A DNA stretch of 64,000 nucleotides from Pseudisothecium myosuroides (Eukaryota; Streptophyta; Bryopsida; Hypnales; Lembophyllaceae): assembly GCA_951799445.1 (NCBI GenBank), contig OX637290.1, forward strand, positions 32,234,987 to 32,298,986, in the 5' to 3' direction. Positions 1 through 11,205 of this stretch are shown piece by piece. Positions within the stretch are counted from its first letter, which is position 1. The number at the start of each line of letters is the position of its first letter. The translations under genes were made by a program, and so were the position numbers. The notes below the pieces were generated by a model, which saw only the letters and a list, made by a program, of their open reading frames with translations, had not been told where the DNA came from and made no database searches.

Positions 1-1132
1 ATCGCCGAACGGATTGCGCTGTTGGCTCCAGATCGCCGTGTTTAGTCCTAAGTCCTCTATCCCCCGTACCGAGGCCAAAAACCCATTGTAGGCTAATTTA
101 GTTTAAAAACCAAATCGTGGTAAAATCTTAGATCTTGGGGGTCTCCTATTTTGAGAAATGTGAATAGCCTAGAGTCTCCGGTAGGTGCGAGAGAGTCGGA
201 AAGGACTCTTGGTTGACTTCGTTTTGCCATCGTATGGTTCCGGAATGCCGGTCAACGTCGCGGGGACCCCGCCAAGTGGGTTAATTCCCGAGGAATCTCG
301 TCGGTTCGGGTACTTGCCACTATTGAAATGTTGTGAAACTTCACGGAGCGCATTATTAACATAAAACAAGCTAGTCTAATTTTTAGTGAGATTTTATTGT
401 AACCTAGATAATTTTCATGAAATTCCCGTTGAAGGTTAGAACGGTTGACCACCCGGAAAAGGTTCTTCTACAAGTCGGAAGATGCCGGAGATTTTCACAT
501 GACCTCTTAAGGAGTCACATGAAAAACATGTAGGTGCGTTTCCATACCTGACACGATTAGTCAGTGGAGATTAAATTGGCCATCTCCTCGAATTAGCGAT
601 GGTACGGAAATCTTCTGCAGGTAGAGGAATCTTGGCGAATCGATTTTGTCGTTGGACTTGTAGCATGGGATTTATCCTAAAACACCATTTTTGGGATGTA
701 GATTCCTCCACGGGCCCTATCTTGCATTAGTGGCTCTTGTATGCTAACAATCGGGATTTTGGGAATTCGTCGATCTAATGGGGAATTTTAAATCTAACTC
801 TAGGACCCGACCTAGTGGCCTCACTGTGGATCCCTCGGACCGATTTAGCCATGAATTGCCACATTTATGGTGGGATTTAGCCCTTTTGAGGTATGTGACT
901 TAAATCCTCCAAATCTAGCCATCTCGTTATTTCTACTCTATTTTTAGGCCAGGTTTGGGGGGATTCTAAGTATAAACATAAATCTAGACCAAATACTATA
1001 ATGGATATGACACAACCCTATTTTGGTTCTACACTCTTTTTATGGCTTTTTGTATACTTTTATGAACTTTAAATTGCAAATTTCAAAAAAAATAATTCTA
1101 CAAGTCCCAAGTGACAAATTGGGAGCTCACAC
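1..1132. repeat. R1 long repeat, copy A (cut by window edge)
   Basis: This non-coding stretch is nearly the same, by eye about 90 percent, as 25,215-26,345, and more distantly like 14,100-15,180. All three copies are in the same orientation. The right edge is sharp: A and C agree up to GGGAGCTCACA and then differ. Read on the complementary strand this edge begins with TG, as LTRs do, so the block may be part of an LTR on the minus strand. No coding potential is visible; the short open frames here are chance. Confidence 0.7.
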
Positions 1133-1180
1133 ATGCCCAGGTCAAAGTGGCTGGGACTACGTGATTTGCTAGATTCTTGA

Positions 1181-1296
1181 GTCCGCGCCCGCGATTGAGT
1201 CCCTGCCCTGCGTCCGCGCCCGAACAGTCCCGAAAACCAGGAGGATTTGGGAGTGAACCAAAACTCTCTTAAGTCCGCGCCCCTGAGTCTGCGCCC
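1181..1296 (+). repeat. GTCCGCGCCC decamer cluster 1
   Basis: Four copies of GTCCGCGCCC or one-base variants start at 1181, 1212, 1273 and 1287, all in the same orientation. They sit in a GC-rich stretch that starts after a sequence reading AGGTCAAAGTGGCTGGGA and is closely matched by 3,975-4,230. Related clusters flank the hAT transposase gene at 6.5 and 10.9 kb. Confidence 0.75.
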
Positions 1297-1300
1297 GGAC

Positions 1301-1328
1301 AACCCTAAACCCTAAACCTTAAACCCTT
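1301..1328 (+). repeat. Short telomere-like motif run
   Basis: Two exact CCCTAAA units and two one-base variants occur in tandem, matching the Arabidopsis-type plant telomere repeat. The run is too short to be a telomere. It sits at the junction between decamer cluster 1 and the 83-bp satellite. Confidence 0.5.
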
Positions 1329-1334
1329 CAAATA

Positions 1335-2399
1335 CTTGGGTTGGCATTCATTTATTTTTTTTAAATGGGGAGGGAGTGGAAGCAAATGCTTATGTGATGG
1401 AGTCAAATTTTAAATCATTGAGTGGGGACTTCCTTGTGATAAAAAATATGGGGAGGGAGTGGAACCAAATGCCTAAGTGATGGAGTCAAATTTTAAATCA
1501 TTGAGTGGGGACTTACTTATGATAAAAAAAATGGGGAGGGAGTGGAACCAAATGCCTAAGTGATGGAGTCAAATTTTAAATCATTGAGTGGGGACTTATT
1601 TGTGATAAAAAAAATAGGGAGGGAGTGGAACCAAATGCTTAAGTGGTGGAGTCAAATTTTAAATCATTGAGTGGGGATTTACTTGTGATAAAAAAATGGG
1701 GAGGGAGTGGAACCAAATGCTTAAGTGGTGGAGTCAAATTTTAAATCATGGGGTTGGCATTCACTTATTTTTTCTAAATGGGGAGGGAGTGGAACCAAAT
1801 GCCTAAATGATGGAGTCAAATTTTAAATCATTGAGTGGGGACTTACTTGTGATAAAAAAAATGGGGAGGGAGTGGAACCAAATACCTAAGTGATGGAGTC
1901 AAATTTTAAATCATTGAGTGGGAACTTACTTGTGATAAAAAAAATAGGGAGGGAGTGGAACCAAATGCTTAAGTGGTGGAGTCAAATTTTAAATCATTGA
2001 ATGGGGATTTACTTGTGATAAAAAAATGGGGAGAAAGTGAAAGCAAATGCTTAAGTACTGGAGTCAAATTTTAAATCATGGGGTTGGCATTCACTTATTT
2101 TTTCTAAATGGGGAGGGAGTGGAACCAAATGCTTAAGTGGTGGAGTCAAATTTTATATCATTGAGTGGGAACTTACTTGTGATAAAAAAAATGGGGAGGG
2201 AGTGGAACCAAATGCCTAAGTGATGGAGTCAAATTTTAAATCATTGAGTGGGAACTTACTTGTGATAAAAAAAATAGGGAGGGAGTGGAACCAAATGCTT
2301 AAATGGTGAAGTCAAATTTTAAATCATTGAGTGGGGATTTACTTGTGATAAAAAATGGGGAGGGAGTGAAACCAAATGCCTAAGTGATGGAGTCAAATT
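1335..2399 (+). repeat. 83-bp satellite array, part 1
   Basis: About 13 direct repeats of roughly 83 bp. Each has a core reading GGGGAGGGAGTGGAACCAAA, then a variable AATGCCTAAGTGATGGAGTC and an AT-rich tail. Two tail types alternate irregularly: one with TGAGTGGGGACTTACTTGTG, the other with GGGTTGGCATTCACTT. Copies differ by a few bases. The long A runs and drifting sequence argue against coding or CRISPR. The array continues at 3,378 after an inserted element. Confidence 0.9.
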
Positions 2400-2403
2400 T
2401 TAA

Positions 2404-3373
2404 CCCCAAAGTGACAAAGAGGACAAAAAGTGTCCTCACAGAGTTTCAAGTCCAGTTCAAAAAGCTGTAACTTTTGCATTCCAGGTCCAAATTTAATAAG
2501 ACTTGTTGGAAAAGTTGCGTTCTCTCTTCTAGTTTGTATGGTAAAATTTTCAGATCAATCCAAGATGTATTGATTTTTTGGAAGCCAATCGAAGTTCACA
2601 ACTTCAATTTGAGTTCACCAAACTGCATTTTAGGGCTGCAACTTCAAGGCCTTAAATCTCCTTCTTCCATTGCTCATTTTCAATAAAATTTGTTGGATTT
2701 TGTTCCCCTTGAAGTATACTTATTGTGGTAAAGGTTTCATGTCAATGCAAGTTGTTTTGAATGTTTGGAAGCAATTCGAAGTTCAAAATCCTGCCATTTT
2801 TGGAGTGTAGTGAACTTTGGCGGCTTGTTTCTTCTTCATATAGAGTCCATTTTCAATAATTCTTTTTGGAAAAGTTGCGCATACTAGTCTAGTTTTTGTG
2901 GCTAAAATTTCATGTTAATCCAAGAATTAATGAGTGGCTGAGAAGCATTCTAGTAGGAGGAGATTCAGCTTTAGATGTTTTTTTAAAAAAAATTTCTTGC
3001 TGATTTTTGACATTTCAAAGCCGTTTTGTAGACACAATGATTCAATTAAATGAATTTTTTTTTCACCAATGTGTTTGTATACTAGTTTTGAATCTTTTTG
3101 TAGTGTAAAGTTTTTTCATTTGAGTAGGTTTAGAAATCAAACTTCACCTCCAAATGTGTTTTTGGGAAAATTTCAGCATCCATTTTCAACACTAAAACAT
3201 TATGATCTTGCAATCTATGTGGCCAAATGACTTCAAATTTTGTACATGTCATCTACAACATGTACACTACAAGATTGTACGGTTGAGATTTGTATAACTT
3301 GAAGACATTTAGATCCATAAAGCTTCAAAGCAATGATGTTTTTGAACCCCAGAAATTGAATGTCACTTTGGGG
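2404..3373. mobile_element. TTAA-flanked non-autonomous transposon in the satellite
   Basis: A 970-bp block begins CCCCAAAGTGACA and ends with its perfect inverse complement. It is flanked on both sides by TTAA (2400-2403 and 3374-3377). Removing the block and one TTAA restores the satellite monomer exactly, so this is a clean insertion. TTAA duplication with CCC termini is the signature of the piggyBac superfamily, although a TA duplication with one extra terminal base fits equally at this site. The interior holds about three degenerate units of roughly 170 bp and no transposase; the 70-codon frame at 2,474 is unsupported. Confidence 0.8.
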
Positions 3374-3377
3374 TTAA

Positions 3378-3832
3378 ATCATTGAGTGGGGATTTACTTG
3401 TGATAAAAAAATGGAGAGGGAGTGGAAGAAAATGCTTAAGTGATGGAGTCAAATTTTAAATCATGGGGTTGGCATTCACTTTTTTTTTTTAAATGGGGAG
3501 GGAGTGGAAGCAAATGCTTAAGTGATGGAGTCAAATTTTAAATCATTGAGTGGGGACTTACTTGTGATAAAAAAAATGGGGAGGGAGTGGAAGCAAATGC
3601 CTAAGTGGTGGAGTCAAATTTTAAATCATTGGGTTGGCATTCACTTTTTTTTTAAAATGGGGAGGGAATGGAAGCAAAATGCCTAAGTGATGGAGTCAAG
3701 TTTTATATCATTGAGTGGGGACTTACTTGTGATAAAAAAAATATGGGGAAGGAGTAGAACCAAATGCTTGAGTGGTGGAGTCAAATTCTTTAGCCTTGAG
3801 TTGGGATTGACTTTTTTGAAAATTAAATGGGG
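3378..3832 (+). repeat. 83-bp satellite array, part 2
   Basis: About five more monomers of the same satellite, including both tail types. They continue in register with the array before the inserted element. Confidence 0.85.
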
Positions 3833-4255
3833 AGGGTGGTGAAGGAACCCGGACCAATTGATGAGAAGGTCTTGAACTCCTTCATTTGCATATTCAATGA
3901 TCCAAACATGGGAGCAAGAATGAGCTTCTACAAACTTAATGGAGACTACTTCGATTGGGGAGGGAGAATCCCATGTCGAGGTCAAAGTGGCTGGGAGCGG
4001 GCGGTCTGCTGGATTCTTGAGTTCGTGCCCCTATGTCCGCTCCCGTTCCTATGTCCGCGCCCGCGATTGAATCCGCGCCCCTACGTCCGCGCCCGAAGAG
4101 TCCCGAAAACCAGGAGCATTCGGGAGTGAATCAGAACTCCTTTAAGTCCGCGCCTTAAGTCTGCGCCCAAGTAGTTCCGAAACCCAGAAGGCTTTCAGAA
4201 ACTTTCTTAAGTCCGCGCCCGGATAGTCCCCAAAACCCGAAGTGAAAGCTTTTAG
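3833..4255 (+). repeat. Insert with GTCCGCGCCC decamer cluster 2
   Basis: The satellite is interrupted by a stretch whose second half, from about 3,975, closely matches 1,135-1,300. It contains about eight decamers or near variants, starting at 4021, 4035, 4053, 4071, 4085, 4146, 4159 and 4211. The first half (3,835-3,960) is a unique sequence with a 100-codon open frame that I do not recognise. Repetition of this module with the satellite suggests a higher-order unit. Confidence 0.7.
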
Positions 4256-4695
4256 ATGCTTGAGTGGGGATTCACTTTTGATTAAAAAAAAGGGCAGGGA
4301 GTGGAACCAAATGCCTAAATGATGGAGTCAAATTTTATATCACTGAGTGGGGACTTACTTGTGATAAAAAAATCGGGAAGGAGTGGAACCAAATGCTTAA
4401 GTGGTGGAGTCAAACTTTAAATCATTGGGTTGGCATTCACTTTTTTTTTAAATGGGAAGGGAGTGGAAGCAAATGCCTAAGTGATGGAGTCAAATTTTAT
4501 ATCATTGAGTGGGGACTTACTTGTGATAAAAAAAATGGGGAGGGAGTGGAAGCAAATGCCTAAGTGATGGAGTCAAATTTCATATCATTGGGTTGGCATT
4601 CAATTTTTTTTTAAATGGGGAGGGTGTGGAACCAAATGCTTAAGTGGTGGAGTCAAATTTTAAATCATTGGATTGGCATTCACTTTATTTTTAGG
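4256..4695 (+). repeat. 83-bp satellite array, part 3
   Basis: About five diverged monomers of the same satellite, ending where a unique AT-rich sequence begins. Confidence 0.85.
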
Positions 4696-5231
4696 TCCAC
4701 ACAAAAATTTGGCAAGCCTTATGACAAAAATTAATGTCCTTTGCTCAAAATGAAAAAAATTTAATGATTGAAGTGGCCTCCGGCATAAGTTGGTGATGCT
4801 GACAATATATTCAAAAAATTTAAATGTTATTCAACTCAAACTCTCAAAGTAACATTCATAAAAGATCATGTGAACCTAAAACAATCTAACTTTCCTAAAC
4901 CTCTGTAAGGTGTGCTTTAGACATTTTTTGGCATTCAATTGGAAAAAAGTGCATTCATAGACCATCACACACTAATTAAGCAACATGGGGTTGTGGGTAC
5001 AATCATGACCTTTGACATTCACAAGGGGGTTTGGCATTGAAGCTCAAAGTTAGTTTTATAAAACAAGCATTGTTCACACATGAGGACATGACCTTTTTTT
5101 GGGTCATGAATGTTCTTAAGTTTAATCGTACCTACCAAAATACGATGCCCCTATGTCCCCAGGTTTATCTCAGTAAATCCCTGACCGCATTGTTGGCGGT
5201 TTTAGTGTCAATCCAATGAGGTCATGCTTCC
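4696..5231. other. Unassigned AT-rich spacer
   Basis: I see no gene, repeat or RNA structure here. The 62-codon frame at 5,031 has no recognisable features. Confidence 0.4.
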
Positions 5232-6275
5232 TCAGAATGGTGGCATGCGTGCTCGAGCCTCGAGGTCAGCAATATTCTTCTTGTATGCTTCCTCCTTAAT
5301 ACAAAAATCTCTTTTCATATTTTCTATGTGCATATCGAGGTCAGCCTTTTCTTGATGGAGTTGTGAGACTTCAATTTGCAGGTCTTCAATCATTTTGAGC
5401 AAGGATGCGTTGTCTCGGCTGGACATCCATGTTTCCTTGTCCACCGAGTGTAATAACCCTTGTGCCACCATGGGAGGCTCTGACATAGTTCCTTCGGTAG
5501 AATCCCTTAGTGCCACTTGGTCCCACATGTCAAGTTTGGCGAGGTGTTTGTCAAAATTCTCAACTGGATTGGATGACGGTGCAGGTACCACACTGTCATT
5601 TTTTGTTTCTCCCTTTCCAACATGAATAACTTCAATGCCTCCGTCTTCTACTAGAGACTCCCAGTAACAACGTAGTTGAGTGTCTCGAAGACTTTTAAGT
5701 CTTTCATCCTTCTCCTCTTTCGTGCATCCTAATTTGAGGTCAACATCAGAGTCTTTGGACCACTCGACACACACATCTGGAATGTTTAGTATGTCTTTTT
5801 TTGCCTTACTGAGGCCCTCGTATTTTTTATACTTCCGTTCTTGTGGGATGTCAATGCCTTCTAGAGCTTTCACAATTTGCGTCGAACCTATCTTTATCGT
5901 ACTTCAGTCTACTCTACGAAGGAGTTTCTTTTCCGCATACACCATACGTAAGATGGCAAGATTGCATTCGTTCCTACCTACATATGTGGTATCATAGACG
6001 TGTTGAGACACTTGGATGCATCTTTCAAGGAATTCCGGGTCTTTGCAGTAGTGAAGGTTGGCCACCTGGTCCTTGCAGTGTTTCTTGTGCTCACTGTGTG
6101 GAAACAATTTATCTACGTGGCACCATTCAATGTATTTGTCACAGGTTTTCTGGGTCCAGGGTTGCAGTTCAATTTTCCAACCAGCAAAAGCAAGGTTGTT
6201 CACATCGAGTAGGATATGCAACCGCTTTTTGGATGCCTTGCAATTGCGACTCCTCCCAACATCACGAGGCCTCAT
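5232..6275 (-). pseudogene. Unrecognised gene, interrupted by one TGA
   Basis: One minus-strand reading frame runs from 6275 to 5232, about 347 codons, broken only by a TGA at 5904-5906. The N-terminal part is rich in Cys and His (several C and H residues between roughly residues 40 and 80). The last 70 residues look like a coiled coil, with regular leucine, isoleucine and charged residues. No domain was recognised. The open frame continues upstream of the ATG at 6275 for at least 16 codons, so the true start may lie further out. A second frame across 6,180-6,230 also encodes a Cys-rich stretch, so an indel near the N-terminus is possible. It lies head-to-head with the hAT gene at 7.1 kb. It may be a captured host gene or a second element gene; function unknown. 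Confidence 0.5.
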
Positions 6276-6560
6276 AGTACGAGGAACAACTACTGTTACA
6301 TTCGATGCTTCACTTTGTTGGGATATACTTCACAAAGATGTCAACAAAGGCTAAGTACAAGCCAGGGTCACAAATAGTGAAATAGACGAGTGGAGTGATG
6401 CCACATGTGTCCGGGCTGCCGAGGTCCAAAGCCCCAATTTAGAGCTCAAAGGCGAATTCCAAGATTTTGGGGCTAACCAAGGCAAGATTGGGGACCGTGC
6501 CCTGGACGGGCGGGTACTTATGGTAAGTGGCGCGCGCGCGTTCTGCGGGGTGCGCATTCA

Positions 6561-6780
6561 GTCCGCGCCCCGATCCCGCGTCCAAGCGCGGACGTTACTG
6601 GGCAATGACTTACAGCCTGGCCCGGACTTATGCGATAAAGTTCCCGCCTGTGCCTTCCCATCCTCGCCCCGTCCTCTGTGACGCGATTACATATGTGCTT
6701 GAACTGCAGCGTCCGCGCCCTGGCCCACTGCGTCCGCTCGTATTCCTCCAGCGTCCGCGCCAGTGCATTAAGTTCACGCC
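6561..6780 (+). repeat. GTCCGCGCCC decamer cluster 3 (hAT left side)
   Basis: A GC-rich block has exact decamers at 6561 and 6711, a one-base variant at 6753 and several partial matches between and after them. It lies just before the TATA box and transposase start. In hAT elements such as Ac, short subterminal repeats bind the transposase; by analogy these could be such sites. Confidence 0.6.
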
Positions 6781-6816
6781 CATACGAAGTAGGTCCCCGC
6801 CCCTACAACAAAACAG

Positions 6817-6824
6817 TATATAAG
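6817..6824 (+). promoter_or_regulatory. TATA box, hAT transposase
   Basis: TATATAAG in a GC-rich setting, about 255 bp before the likely ATG at 7080. This is a plausible core promoter with transcription starting near 6,850. Confidence 0.5.
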
Positions 6825-7079
6825 CGGCAGGCAGCATGAGAAGGCCTTATGTTTTTCACCCGTGCCTTTGTTCTAGGACTCCATTTTGGACTCTTAGGTT
6901 GATAGAGATAGTGGGTGAAAGACAACCCTGGTTTGTTGCTGAGGTGATGTCAAAATCACTTCTAGTGGACGACCAGCACTAACAGTTGTTACTAGCACTA
7001 TTTTGTTGTTACTGGCCTTAATCTAGCGTTGAAGTTCCGGCCTATACCAGGAGAACATTTACATTCATCGTGAATCGTG

Positions 7080-10000
7080 ATGGCAAGTTCGCGGAAGCAA
7101 ACAAAAGAGTAGGAACCGTGGTATGAGTTCTCAGATTGTAGGATTAAAGTGATTTGCAATTTCTGCAATGCGACATTCAGCTACAAATGTGAGCATGCTT
7201 TTGCGTATTTTGGATACAGGTCAAAGTCAGAGAGGTCGTTGTGTCCTAATATACCTCGGGCTATACGACAGAAATTTTCCAATTGCGGAAACTTTGTTCC
7301 ACAACGGATGAGTACAGAGGACATGTAGGATGCTCTGTCAGCTCCCAGCGGGCCGTCCTGAGTACCTCCAACAGCTAGTTCGAGCCAATCCACTCAAAAT
7401 GAAGCAAGGGAAGGGACGACTAGAGATGAGGGGAACACGAATGAATCAACGCAACCTCCCCATAGATCCTCAAGTCTTGCTGCATCGAATTCCACAAGAT
7501 CTGGCCCATTACAGCAGCAACGCATGAGCGATGCCCTCAATATTGCAAAGAGGAAGGAGTTGGATGAAAAGTGGGCAAGCTTTTTCTATGAAGCGAATGT
7601 GCCATTTAATGTGGCGAGGAATCCAGCGTTCATCAAGGCGGTGAAGGCAACGTCATTGGCACGATTTGAATACTCTCCGCCGTCCTACCATAAGTTGAGG
7701 ACTCAATCAATTGAACCGAAGAAGTTACAGATTGAGAACGAGATTCAAGCGAAAACAGCTTTTGCGGTGAAAAATTATGGGATGTCAATATGCACTGATG
7801 GTTGGGATGATGTCAATCGACATTCCCTCATGAATGTAATGATGTCATGCCCCACTGGTGATGTGTTCCTCGGATCCATAGACACTTCTGGGCATACAAA
7901 AAGTATGATCTATATAGCAGATCAATTGAAAGTATTCATCGAGAAGGTGGATGCCAGAAACGTAACTCAAATTTGTACAGACAATGCAGCAAACATGCTT
8001 GGGGCAGTGGATGATCTTATCCTCACATACAAGCACATTTTTAAGCTGGGTTGCATGGCGCACGCATTGGATCTGCTGTTGGAAGACTGGGCCAAGGTCG
8101 ATCAATTTAAAGATTTGATTCTCATGGCAAAAAGGGTGTGCCAATACATTAGGGGCCATCATGGCATCATGCGACAATGTCCACTTTTCGCGAGTTGAGC
8201 TCAAACAAACAACTGTTAGTACCTGCGGAAACTCGATTTGCTTGCAATTTCCTCATGCTGCAACGTTTGGTCTTACTAAGACCACAACTAGAGGCCTTGG
8301 TTCAACAACCACGTGTTCTTAATTATGTTGCGGGGCTACGGAATAGACAGAATGGGGAACAACCACGTACCTTGGCAGATGTTGTGGTTGACACCATCAA
8401 TAATCTTGGCTTCTGGCAACGATGCGTAAACGATGTGCACATAGTGGAAGATGTATTGAAGGCCTTGTGAGTGTTCGATGGTCGCGAAGCTGCCATGGGC
8501 AAGGCATGGCTCACGATGCACAACTTGCAGGGACATGTATTCTCATTGAGAGAAAATCCTTTCTCTCTGCCGCCTCAAGTGGCTGACGCTCTCGAGGCGT
8601 CCTTCGACAAAAGATGGGCAATGGCATATTCTGATCTTCACTATGCAAGTGCACTATTAAACCCATACATCACAGATCACCTGCATCTTAAGACTGATGG
8701 AGTTGCCCTTCAAGCGTTGTATCGGGTCATCCGTAAACTAGAGGATGTAGTGGGTGTACGATTTGATGCTATCTTGGCGGAATTAACACAATATGAAGAG
8801 GGCGTTGGACCATATAGCCCTGAAGAATCCCCCAACATCCATGAGGCCATCATGCTCCCCCACTAGTGGTGGCATAGGATTGGAGACCGCGCCTTGTCAA
8901 AGATTGTTGTAAGTGTTCTATCCCTCACGTGTTCGGCATCGTCTTGTGAACGGAATTGGAGTATGTATTCTTTTATCCACAATAGAAGCCGAAACCGACT
9001 TGCAGTGGAAAAAACAAAATCATTGGTATACATTTATACCAATAGCCGTATCCTTCGTCATAAACCTGGGGCTGATCCAGTTCATTGGTATGACGCAAAT
9101 GTTTACTCGGTGGATTCTGATCCGGATGCCCTTGGCCCCATTCCAGTTGGTGAACCTAATCGCGTATTTAATGCAATGCATGCAGAGGATGAAGCTCAAG
9201 ACAACATAGAAGTGAACAGAGCCCCTTCGGCATCCCAAATGAACCGCGATCTTTGGAGGGAGGGTGCCGATCACTTTGAAGAAGCGAGGAACTACTACAA
9301 GGACGGACATGATGCGGAGGACAATATTCCCCATGACCGTTGGGGGCCCATGCCCCGTCGCAGTCTTTTGCCTCCCCCCCATCAAAATGAAGGTGTTGTT
9401 GGGGTGAACAATTTATCTTCTTCTTTAGAGAGCGATGAACCGAATGCAACAAATCGTGACAATCCTGATAACCCCGACGACGATGACAACAATGACGGCA
9501 ATCATCCCCTTGGAAATAATGGCGGAAATAGAGATGACCGCAACGATGGCAATGGAGGGAATTTGGGTAACCGTACAACTCCAAATAGTCAAGGGTCTGT
9601 CCATGATGGAGACAGTAGTCAAGGACGTGGTGGGGCGGGTGGCCGACGTGGTGGGGCGAGTAGCCAACAGGGTGGCAATACATTTGTATCAGGGTGCTAT
9701 AGACCAAACATTGGGAGTACATCAACAACTGAACCTACTGCCACAAATCCTCCCAACATTGGTGGTGGAAGGCCTTTACACCGCGAGCATGTATAAGACA
9801 ACAGTCGACAACCACACAGTCCTCCGAACGTGCCAGCTTGTGCCTCAGTTTCTGTTGTTGGTCAAAGATCAAGACCGTCGATACAACGTTCCACACCCCC
9901 TATCCAAGCTGCTGACCCCATGGACATTTTCAACTTCAATGAAGGAATAAGCCCTGTAGAGAATGCTGAGGTGATTGTAAATAATGTTTCAAATGCTACT

Positions 10001-10606
10001 AGGGGTGGTAGACCCCTTCAACCCCCTCGTCCTAGTCCTCGCCCAATGGGCCAGTATAGGTTGCCACGTCCCGTTTCTCGTGGAGGAAGGGCCACAGGTG
10101 CTCCGTCATCATCAAGGGCGCCAAAATGTCCTCTACGGGGAATTGGAGTACGACGTCCTAATGAGGTGATAGCGTCATTCCTAGAGACGTACACTCCGGG
10201 CCCCACCTTATCAACCCGAGCGTTTGTTGTTCCTAGAGTTCGAAAGGGCCCAACTATAAACTCTGATGCAGAGGATCCTGCGGCGAAGCGACACAAGAAA
10301 ATAGTGAGCAGGAAGAATAAAAAAGGTGGAACCACTGAGCTCCAAAATGAAAATTCAGAAATTGAGGACCCTCGAACATTGACTCATGGTGACAAAGAAG
10401 GGGCACTCGGTAGTGCAGAAGATGAAGATGAAGAAGAGGACGAATACGAGTTTGACACCGACTGTGATGAAGCACCAGTAAATGAGGATGTGCGCATTCT
10501 GGATGCTTGTTTGGCAGGACCTACTATCCAAAAATATCGTAGATCAAATTTTTTGAATAATGCAGGGGAAACAACAATAGGTGTTCAAGGAAATTCAAGC
10601 ACTTGA
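7080..10606 (+). pseudogene. hAT-family transposase, decayed (BED finger, DUF659, hAT C-terminal domain)
   Basis: From the ATG at 7080 the frame gives an N-terminal BED-type zinc finger (W-Y-E-F, then CNFC and later His and Cys). A linker follows, then a DUF659-like transposase core with ICTDGWDDVNRHSLMNVMM and ICTDNAANM, the expected catalytic Asp positions. The hAT dimerisation region follows near 8,890-9,050 (SSCERNWSMYSFIHNRSRNRL-like). A long tail of about 500 codons is rich in Asp, Asn and Gly, with a basic nuclear-localisation-like cluster (KRHKKIVSRKNKK) and an acidic stretch near the end. Breaks: stops at 7110, 7326, 7359, 8468, 8864 and 9794, and a one-base frameshift near 8,185 (the reading moves from the frame of 7080 to that of 8177). 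Some stops could be spliced out, but no good splice sites were seen. It cannot make active transposase as it stands. Confidence 0.85.
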
Positions 10607-10939
10607 AAGGAAGATTCAGCAGGAAGAGCAAGAGTGCTTTAGATAACCAATTTGCATTTTATGGAAGTATGTGTTCATTGTATTGTGTGGTTTGCAATGC
10701 ACAAAATCTATAAACATTTTTGGTTTTCATAAAGAATCGTGCATTTGTAGTTTTGTACTCATGTTGAATTTGTGATGTATTTTCAATCCGTTGGTCAACT
10801 GTAACTAGCAGCACATGCTTAACATTTCTTAAAGGATAAGATTAATTGAAAGTGCCACAAATTTTTATTATCAACTAATTTCATCCTAATTCCACGAAAA
10901 AAGAACCCTTAAACCCTTAAAACATAAAGCTATTTCAAA

Positions 10940-11205
10940 GTCCACGCCCGAGCCCAATAGAGTCCACGCCTAGACATACTAAGTCCACGCCTGTACTCTT
11001 AAGTCCGCGCCCAGACGCTGCACATTTCAGCCTATCAGAGTCCACGCCCGGACAACAACATTTCCGCCCGAACCATTAAATCCACGCCCCGACATTTGAT
11101 GTTGCCGCCGTTCAGAGTCCGTGCCTATGATTATGCGTTTCCACCCAACCAAACACATCCGCGCCCAAGCACTGTAAGCCCGCGCTCGTCTGAGTCCACG
11201 CCAAT
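10940..11205 (+). repeat. GTCC(G/A)CGCCC decamer cluster 4 (hAT right side)
   Basis: At least eight decamers or near variants, for example at 10940, 10962, 10983, 11003 and 11040, follow the transposase frame. Most carry GTCCACGCCC, the change expected from deamination of a methylated CpG on the other strand. All point the same way as cluster 3. Confidence 0.65.

Noticed and set aside
1301..1328. Chromosome end
   Set aside because: Only about four telomere-like units, with ordinary sequence on both sides.
1335..4695. CRISPR-like array
   Set aside because: The 83-bp units are contiguous tandem copies without unique spacers, and the setting is a plant genome.
5843..6277. 144-codon plus-strand frame with several Cys
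   Set aside because: It lies antisense to the longer, better-behaved minus-strand frame; lacks recognisable motifs.
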